DNA from: an uncultured Oscillospiraceae bacterium
Lineage (GTDB): Bacteria; Bacillota; Clostridia; Oscillospirales; Acutalibacteraceae
Direction: 5' to 3'
Length of the DNA: 64,000 nt
NCBI GenBank assembly: GCA_910587995.1
Contig: CAJUNS010000004.1
Coordinates: 75,191-139,190 of the forward strand
Made by a program: the position numbers and the translations under genes. How positions within the stretch are numbered: position 1 is the first letter of the stretch; each line of letters opens with the position of its first letter. Shown here one piece after another: positions 59,700-64,000 of the stretch. The notes beneath the pieces are model-generated. The model was not told the DNA's origin. It searched no databases and saw nothing but the letters and a program-made list of their open reading frames with translations.

Positions 59700-61532
59700 T
59701 TACTCCACGTCTTTAAAGTCCGCGTCGTACACATCGCCATCCGGGGCAGGGCCGTTCCCCGCGCCCGGGTCCTGGGGGCCGCCGGGCTGGCCTTGGGGCG
59801 CGGCCTGCTGGTACAGCTTTTCACTGACCGCATACACGGCCTTCTGCAGGTCGTCCATGCCAGCCTTCAGCTCTTCCACCGTGCCGTTTTGTAGCTTCTC
59901 ACGCAGCGCCGCCACCTTTACGCTGACCTCGTTTTTGTCCGCCTCCTGGAGCTTGTCGCCGCTGTCGCTCAAAAGCTTTTCGGCCGAGTAGCACAAGTTC
60001 TCAGCGTTGTTCTTAGCATCCACCTCTTCCCGGCGCTTCTTGTCCTCTTCGGCAAACTGCTCCGCAGCCTTTACAGCCTTATCAATGTCCTCCTTGCTCA
60101 TGTTGGAGCTGGAGGAGATGGTGATGTGCTGCTCTTTGCCCGTACCCAGATCCTTGGCGGACACGTTTACAATGCCGTTGGCGTCGATGTCAAAAGTAAC
60201 CTCAATCTGAGGGATGCCGCGGGGGGCGGGGGCAATGCCGTCCAGCTTAAAGAGGCCCAGCTGCTTGTTGTCCCGGGCAAACTCCCGCTCGCCTTGCAGG
60301 ACGTTGACCTCCACCTGGGTCTGGCCGTCGGCGGCGGTGGAGAAAATCTGGCTCTTCTTGGCGGGGATGGTGGTGTTGCGGTCAATGATCTTGGTCATCA
60401 CGCCGCCCATGGTCTCCACGCCCAGGGAAAGCGGGGTCACGTCCAACAGCAGCAGGCCCTGGACCTCGCCGCCCAGCACGCCGGCCTGAATGGCCGCGCC
60501 GATGGCCACGCACTCGTCCGGGTTGATGCCCTTGAAGGGGTCCTTGCCAATGAAGTTCTTCACCGCGTCCTGCACGGCCGGGATGCGGCTGGAGCCGCCC
60601 ACCAGCAACACCTTGCTGATCTCGCCGATGGAGAGCCCGGAGTCGGACAGGGCCTGGCGCACGGGGCCCATGGTCTTTTCCACCAGGTCGGCGGTCAGCT
60701 CGTTGAACTTGGCCCGGGAGAGGGTCATGTCCAGATGCTTGGGGCCGGTGGCGTCGGCGGTGATGAAGGGCAGGTTGATGGCCGCGGTGGTCACGCCGGA
60801 AAGCTCAATCTTGGCCTTCTCCGCCGCTTCCTTGATGCGCTGCATGGCCATCTTGTCGCCGGAAAGGTCTATGCCCTGCTCTACCTTGAAGGTGTCAACA
60901 ATGTGGTTAATCACCCGCTGGTCAAAGTCATCGCCGCCCAGGCGGTTGTTGCCTGCGGTGGCCAGCACCTCCTGCACGCCGTCACCCATCTCGATGATAG
61001 ACACGTCGAAGGTGCCGCCGCCCAGGTCGTAGACCATGACCTTCTGGTCGGCGTCCTTATCCACGCCATAGGAGAGGGCGGCGGCGGTGGGCTCGTTGAT
61101 GATGCGCTTTACGTCCAGGCCCGCGATCTTGCCCGCGTCCTTGGTGGCCTGGCGCTGGGCGTCGGTAAAGTAGGCGGGCACGGTGATGACCGCGCTGGTG
61201 ACGGTCTCGCCCAGGTAGGCCTCCGCGTCGGCCTTCAGCTTTTGCAGGATCATCGCGGAAATTTCCTGGGGGGTGTAGCTCTTGCTGTCCACGCTGACCT
61301 TATAGTTGCTGCCCATTTCCCGCTTGATGGAAGCCACGGTGCGCTCCGGGTTGGTGATGGCCTGGCGCTTTGCCACCTGGCCTACCATGCGCTCCCCGTC
61401 CTTGGAGAAAGCCACCACAGAGGGTGTGGTGCGGGCGCCCTCGGCGTTGGCGATGACCACGGGCTCGCCGCCCTCAATCACCGCTACACAGGAATTTGTT
61501 GTACCCAAATCAATACCAATCGTTTTTGCCAT
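59700..61532 (-). CDS. dnaK: Chaperone protein DnaK (Hsp70)
   Basis: The 610-residue Hsp70 is of full length for Firmicutes. It has [28 protein letters not shown] and [11 protein letters not shown] in the ATPase domain, linker [13 protein letters not shown], and a substrate domain and helical lid ending in a Gly/Pro-rich tail ([20 protein letters not shown]). It folds and protects proteins with DnaJ and GrpE. AAGAGAGGTAATTTTTT precedes the ATG. It is part of the HrcA/CIRCE-controlled operon; a MazG-like gene precedes it. Confidence 0.98.
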   Translation of the reverse strand: MAKTIGIDLGTTNSCVAVIEGGEPVVIANAEGARTTPSVVAFSKDGERMVGQVAKRQAITNPERTVASIKREMGSNYKVSVDSKSYTPQEISAMILQKLKADAEAYLGETVTSAVITVPAYFTDAQRQATKDAGKIAGLDVKRIINEPTAAALSYGVDKDADQKVMVYDLGGGTFDVSIIEMGDGVQEVLATAGNNRLGGDDFDQRVINHIVDTFKVEQGIDLSGDKMAMQRIKEAAEKAKIELSGVTTAAINLPFITADATGPKHLDMTLSRAKFNELTADLVEKTMGPVRQALSDSGLSIGEISKVLLVGGSSRIPAVQDAVKNFIGKDPFKGINPDECVAIGAAIQAGVLGGEVQGLLLLDVTPLSLGVETMGGVMTKIIDRNTTIPAKKSQIFSTAADGQTQVEVNVLQGEREFARDNKQLGLFKLDGIAPAPRGIPQIEVTFDIDANGIVNVSAKDLGTGKEQHITISSSSNMSKEDIDKAVKAAEQFAEEDKKRREEVDAKNNAENLCYSAEKLLSDSGDKLQEADKNEVSVKVAALREKLQNGTVEELKAGMDDLQKAVYAVSEKLYQQAAPQGQPGGPQDPGAGNGPAPDGDVYDADFKDVE

Positions 61533-61590
61533 AAAAAATTACCTCTCTTGTTTTCTCTATTTATAATTTTTATTACCTGTCAAAATAATC

Positions 61591-61920
61591 CTACACGCCT
61601 CTGGAGCTGAGATACTTATCCTCGTCCTCTCTGGCCTCAATAAACGCCTGCTCCAAGTCAATCTGGTAATAGTCCGCCAGCCGCATCACTTGGGCAATCA
61701 CATCAGCCATCTCGTTCCCCAGCCGCTGATTCACTTCCATTTCTTCCCCGGCCCAGGCATAATAGTTTTCTTTCAGCATGACCTGCTTGGCCAGCTCACC
61801 TGTCTGCTTTGTCAGCTCAATCATCGCGCCCTGCGCCTGCCATGGTTTGCCCTCAATCTCTTGAAAGCGGCGCACCACATTCCGATACATATCCTGCATT
61901 TCGGCAAATGACTTACTCAT
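61591..61920 (-). CDS. MazG-like nucleotide pyrophosphohydrolase
   Basis: The 109-residue all-helical protein has TKQTGELAKQVM (E in helix 1) and NQRLGNEMADVIAQVMRLADYYQIDLEQAF. These are the paired acidic motifs (ExxE...ExxD) of the MazG/dUTPase-like NTP-pyrophosphohydrolase fold, which binds Mg and cleaves (d)NTPs to monophosphates. GAGAGGGGTGACGCA precedes the ATG. It lies between grpE and dnaK, which is unusual, and so is probably heat-induced. Its nucleotide substrate is unknown. Confidence 0.75.
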   Translation of the reverse strand: MSKSFAEMQDMYRNVVRRFQEIEGKPWQAQGAMIELTKQTGELAKQVMLKENYYAWAGEEMEVNQRLGNEMADVIAQVMRLADYYQIDLEQAFIEAREDEDKYLSSRGV

Positions 61921-61933
61921 TGCGTCACCCCTC

Positions 61934-62458
61934 TCAGTTGGCCACCTGCACCATGGCGAAGCGCACCACCCGGTCCCCCAGGAGATACCCCTTCTGGAAC
62001 ACGGCGGAGATTACGTTCTCGCCCAGGCTCTCGTCTTCAATGTGGGCCACCGCGTTGTGGAGCTTGGGGTCAAAAGCCTCCCCCACTTCGCCCACCGCCG
62101 TGATGCCCAGCTTCTCAAAAGCCGCCTTAATCTGGGCCTCGATCATCTCCACGCCCTTTTTCATGTCTTCGCCCGAGGCGTTCTCCTGGCTCAGGGCCCG
62201 CTCAATGTTGTCCGCAATGGGCAGCAGGGCCTGCACTGTGTCGGAGACCGCGTTGTTATAGATGCCGGCCTTCTCGGCGGCGGTGCGCTTGCGGAAGTTG
62301 TCATACTCCGCCAGCACCCGCAGGTACTGGTCCTTCTGGGCGTCCAGCTCCGCTTGCAGCTTTTCCAGCGCGTCCTCCTGGGGCTCCTGGGCCTCCGGCT
62401 CCGGCGGAGCTTCGGCCTCGGTGGGGCGCTTTTCCTCTTTCTCGTTTTTGTCCTTCAT
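61934..62458 (-). CDS. grpE: Nucleotide exchange factor GrpE
   Basis: The 174-residue protein has a charged Glu/Pro/Ala-rich N-terminus (1-35), a long coiled coil (about 38-90; QKDQYLRVLAEYDNFRKRTA) and the C-terminal beta domain (FDPKLHNAVAHIEDESLGENVISAVFQKGYLLGDRVVRFAMVQVAN). It releases ADP from DnaK. The ATG at 62458 follows AAAGGAGCCTGGAAAT; an in-frame ATG further upstream is not preferred. It lies between hrcA and the MazG-like gene. Confidence 0.96.
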   Translation of the reverse strand: MKDKNEKEEKRPTEAEAPPEPEAQEPQEDALEKLQAELDAQKDQYLRVLAEYDNFRKRTAAEKAGIYNNAVSDTVQALLPIADNIERALSQENASGEDMKKGVEMIEAQIKAAFEKLGITAVGEVGEAFDPKLHNAVAHIEDESLGENVISAVFQKGYLLGDRVVRFAMVQVAN

Positions 62459-62533
62459 ATTTCCAGGCTCCTTTCCAAAAAAGTTTCCTTCTGCTATTTT
62501 TATCACAATTCCGGTGAAAACACCCCGGGGCCT

Positions 62534-63553
62534 TCATTCCTCGCCCGCCAGGGCTGTCAGCTGGCGGCCCACCCGCTGGGACAGGTACTCCAAAGCCGCC
62601 ACCTGCCGGGGGTAGTCCATCCGCGTGGGCCCTACCGCCGCAATGGCCCCCGCGTCCTGGCCATCCACCTGGTAGCGCGCCACCACGGCCGAGGCCTCTT
62701 CCAGAGCGGACCGTCCCGCCTCCCGGCCAATGAGCACAGTGGTGCGGCCCGGCTTTTGGTCCAGCAGCAAAGCCATCTCCTCCCGGTCCTCTAAAAAATC
62801 CAGCACCCGCCGCACCTCTTCCGGGCCGAACTCCGGGTATTGCAGCAGGTTCATCTGCCCGCTCAGAATCATATCCCGGCGGGCGGTGTCCCCCGCCGCC
62901 TCCAGCAGGGCCCGCAGAGGGGCCCCCACCAGAGCGTACATTCCTTCCATAGAAGCGCCCAGAGTCTGCAAAAAGGCCGGGGTAATCTCCGACACAGGCT
63001 TGCCAGCGGCATGCTCGTTAAAAACCCGGAAAAAGTACCGCAGAATCTCCGTGGTCAAGTCATAGCCGCAGCGGAAAACCCGGCTTTTTATGGTGCCGCC
63101 TGTGCTGATGAGCAGCAGCATGGCCGTGCGCCGGCCGGTCTGCACCAATTGAACGGCCTTGACTCTGGCTCCCGCGCCGCCCGGGGTGGTGGCCGCAGCG
63201 GCGCAGCGGCCCATTTCCGCCGCCAGCCGGGCCGCCAGAGCCAGCAGCTGGTCCGGGTCGTAGGGCCCCAGGTGGGAGTCGATCCAGCGCTGCTGGGCCG
63301 GTTCCAGCCGGGGCTCGGGCATCAGCCGGTCCACATACTCCCGGTAGCCCCGCTGAGAGGGCACCCGCCCCGCCGAGGTGTGGGGCTGCTCCAAAAACCC
63401 CAGCTCGGTCAGGCTGGCCATCTCGTTGCGAACCGTGGCGGAGGAAACCCCCACCTCTTGGGCCACAGCCTTGCTGCCCACCGGTTCTCCGCTTTGGATA
63501 AACCCAGAGACCACCGAGGCCAATATCTGATCTTTCCGCGGGCTGAGGTCCAT
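62534..63553 (-). CDS. hrcA: Heat-inducible transcription repressor HrcA
   Basis: The 339-residue repressor has an N-terminal winged helix (about 1-70; SGEPVGSKAVAQEVGVSSATVRNEMASLTELGFLEQPHTSAGRVPSQRGYR) and the HrcA GAF-like C-terminal domain (ending GPTRMDYPRQVAALEYLSQRV). It binds CIRCE and represses this operon until heat or unfolded proteins titrate GroE. The ATG at 63553 follows AAAGGATGGACCCGCT. Its own operator lies 47 bp upstream. Confidence 0.97.
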   Translation of the reverse strand: MDLSPRKDQILASVVSGFIQSGEPVGSKAVAQEVGVSSATVRNEMASLTELGFLEQPHTSAGRVPSQRGYREYVDRLMPEPRLEPAQQRWIDSHLGPYDPDQLLALAARLAAEMGRCAAAATTPGGAGARVKAVQLVQTGRRTAMLLLISTGGTIKSRVFRCGYDLTTEILRYFFRVFNEHAAGKPVSEITPAFLQTLGASMEGMYALVGAPLRALLEAAGDTARRDMILSGQMNLLQYPEFGPEEVRRVLDFLEDREEMALLLDQKPGRTTVLIGREAGRSALEEASAVVARYQVDGQDAGAIAAVGPTRMDYPRQVAALEYLSQRVGRQLTALAGEE

Positions 63554-63599
63554 AGCGGGTCCATCCTTTCCGCCCAAGCCTTGGGCCCGGGCCATGCTC

Positions 63600-63626
63600 T
63601 TAGCACTCGTGTAGCCCGAGTGCTAA
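63600..63626. promoter_or_regulatory. CIRCE operator
   Basis: TTAGCACTC (63600-63608), nine bases, GAGTGCTAA (63618-63626): an exact CIRCE inverted repeat, the HrcA binding site. Confidence 0.98.
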
Positions 63627-63638
63627 CCTCTATGCCAT

Positions 63639-63667
63639 AATGTACCACGATGGTCAGCAAAAGTCAA
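63639..63667 (-). promoter_or_regulatory. Promoter of the hrcA operon
   Basis: Minus strand: TTGACT (63667-63662), 17-bp spacer, TACATT (63644-63639), just upstream of CIRCE. Confidence 0.7.
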
Positions 63668-63770
63668 TATACTATTTGTTAAAAGTTTGTTAATTGCCTC
63701 GGGGGCGGGCTCTTCCCCTTTGGGCTTTGCGAAGAAAAGCGGCTGGGAAAAAGGAATTTTTAAAAAGCAC

Positions 63771-63800
63771 TTGACAATTTATAGGAGCTTGTGGTATGAT
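63771..63800 (+). promoter_or_regulatory. tRNA promoter
   Basis: TTGACA (63771-63776), 18-bp spacer, TATGAT (63795-63800), 15 bp before the tRNA. Confidence 0.75.
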
Positions 63801-63815
63801 AAGGGGCAGAGAGCT

Positions 63816-63904
63816 GGAGAGGTGTCCGAGTGGTTTAAGGAGCTAGTCTTGAAAACTAGTGATCCCGCAAGGGACCAAGAGTTCGAATCTCTTCCTCTCC
63901 GCCA
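63816..63904 (+). tRNA. tRNA-Ser (anticodon TGA)
   Basis: The acceptor GGAGAGG (63816-63822) pairs with CCTCTCC (63894-63900), followed by G and encoded CCA (63902-63904). The anticodon stem CTAGT/ACTAG encloses loop CTTGAAA with anticodon TGA (63850-63852). The long variable arm (GATCCCGCAAGGGACC region) and GTTCGAATC T-loop are typical of tRNA-Ser. It is the first of two serine tRNAs. Confidence 0.97.
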
Positions 63905-63941
63905 AATTGATTATTACGCATTTTATATACTTGACCATTTT

Positions 63942-64000
63942 GGAGAAGTACCCAAGTGGTGAAGGGGCTCCCCTGCTAAGGGAGTAGGTCGGGAAACCGG
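63942..64000 (+). tRNA. tRNA-Ser (anticodon GCT), 3' end outside window
   Basis: It begins GGAGAAGTACCCAAGTGG. The anticodon stem CTCCC/GGGAG encloses CTGCTAA with anticodon GCT (63975-63977). The long variable arm is present and the window ends inside it. Confidence 0.93.

Overview
The window is a GC-rich, gene-dense bacterial chromosome segment from a Gram-positive anaerobe, most likely a clostridial gut-type member of the Oscillospirales. This is inferred from several signs: CIRCE/HrcA heat-shock control, a T-box riboswitch, the L21-Prp-L27 cluster with the cleavable Firmicutes L27 leader, SpoVB-like and PdaA-like envelope genes, BceRSAB-type modules, monomeric group B and sensory group C [FeFe] hydrogenases, acetate kinase, and strong AGGAGG ribosome sites. 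I see no phage, plasmid, transposase, integrase or CRISPR array.

Left part (1-16 kb): a truncated flavoprotein and a small export protein; a PdaA-like deacetylase; a two-component system with a P-loop kinase; an esterase; an ECF sigma factor with a DUF4179 partner; a MarR-MATE efflux operon with an operator-embedded promoter; then the conserved block L21 leader-rplU-prp-rpmA-GNAT-(frameshifted small gene)-obgE-mrnC, followed by a YitT protein. A tiny Asn/Gln-rich gene lies on the minus strand at 16.2 kb.

Middle part (16-45 kb): rsmF and tmcAL overlap tail to tail; ackA; a structured gene-free stretch; an 888-residue SLH/SH3/Ig/lysozyme-like surface protein; a DUF3343-cysteine desulfurase pair; a minus-strand cluster in which leuC and leuD are separated by a GNAT-pyrophosphatase fusion and a cupin; a TrpB2 gene behind a complete promoter-T-box-terminator leader; a GHL10 glycosidase; a HAD nucleotidase-response regulator-kinase operon followed by a BceAB-type ABC transporter; a DD-carboxypeptidase; and sbcDC. 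The BceAB-type promoter and the promoter of the 2.8 kb two-component system have the same unusual layout: two TGTAAG repeats 22 bp apart, ending exactly 10 bp before TATACT.

Right part (45-64 kb): an MBL-fold protein, a SpoVB-like flippase, two small exported proteins, a DUF212 protein, an AT-richer patch with a frameshifted gene, and a hydrogenase operon (2Fe-2S protein, group C sensory hydrogenase, SpoIIE/PP2C phosphatase, group B hydrogenase). That operon is interrupted by a tandem 253-bp repeat carrying a run of 32 C. A MATE transporter and the hrcA-grpE-mazG-like-dnaK-dnaJ operon follow, and the window ends with two tRNA-Ser genes. At least two families of dispersed hairpin-forming intergenic repeats occur in this part.

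Most of the window is ordinary core genome. The best candidates for new biology are the hydrogenase signalling locus with its palindromic upstream site, the shared TGTAAG promoters, the Asn/Gln-rich microprotein, and the dispersed repeats.
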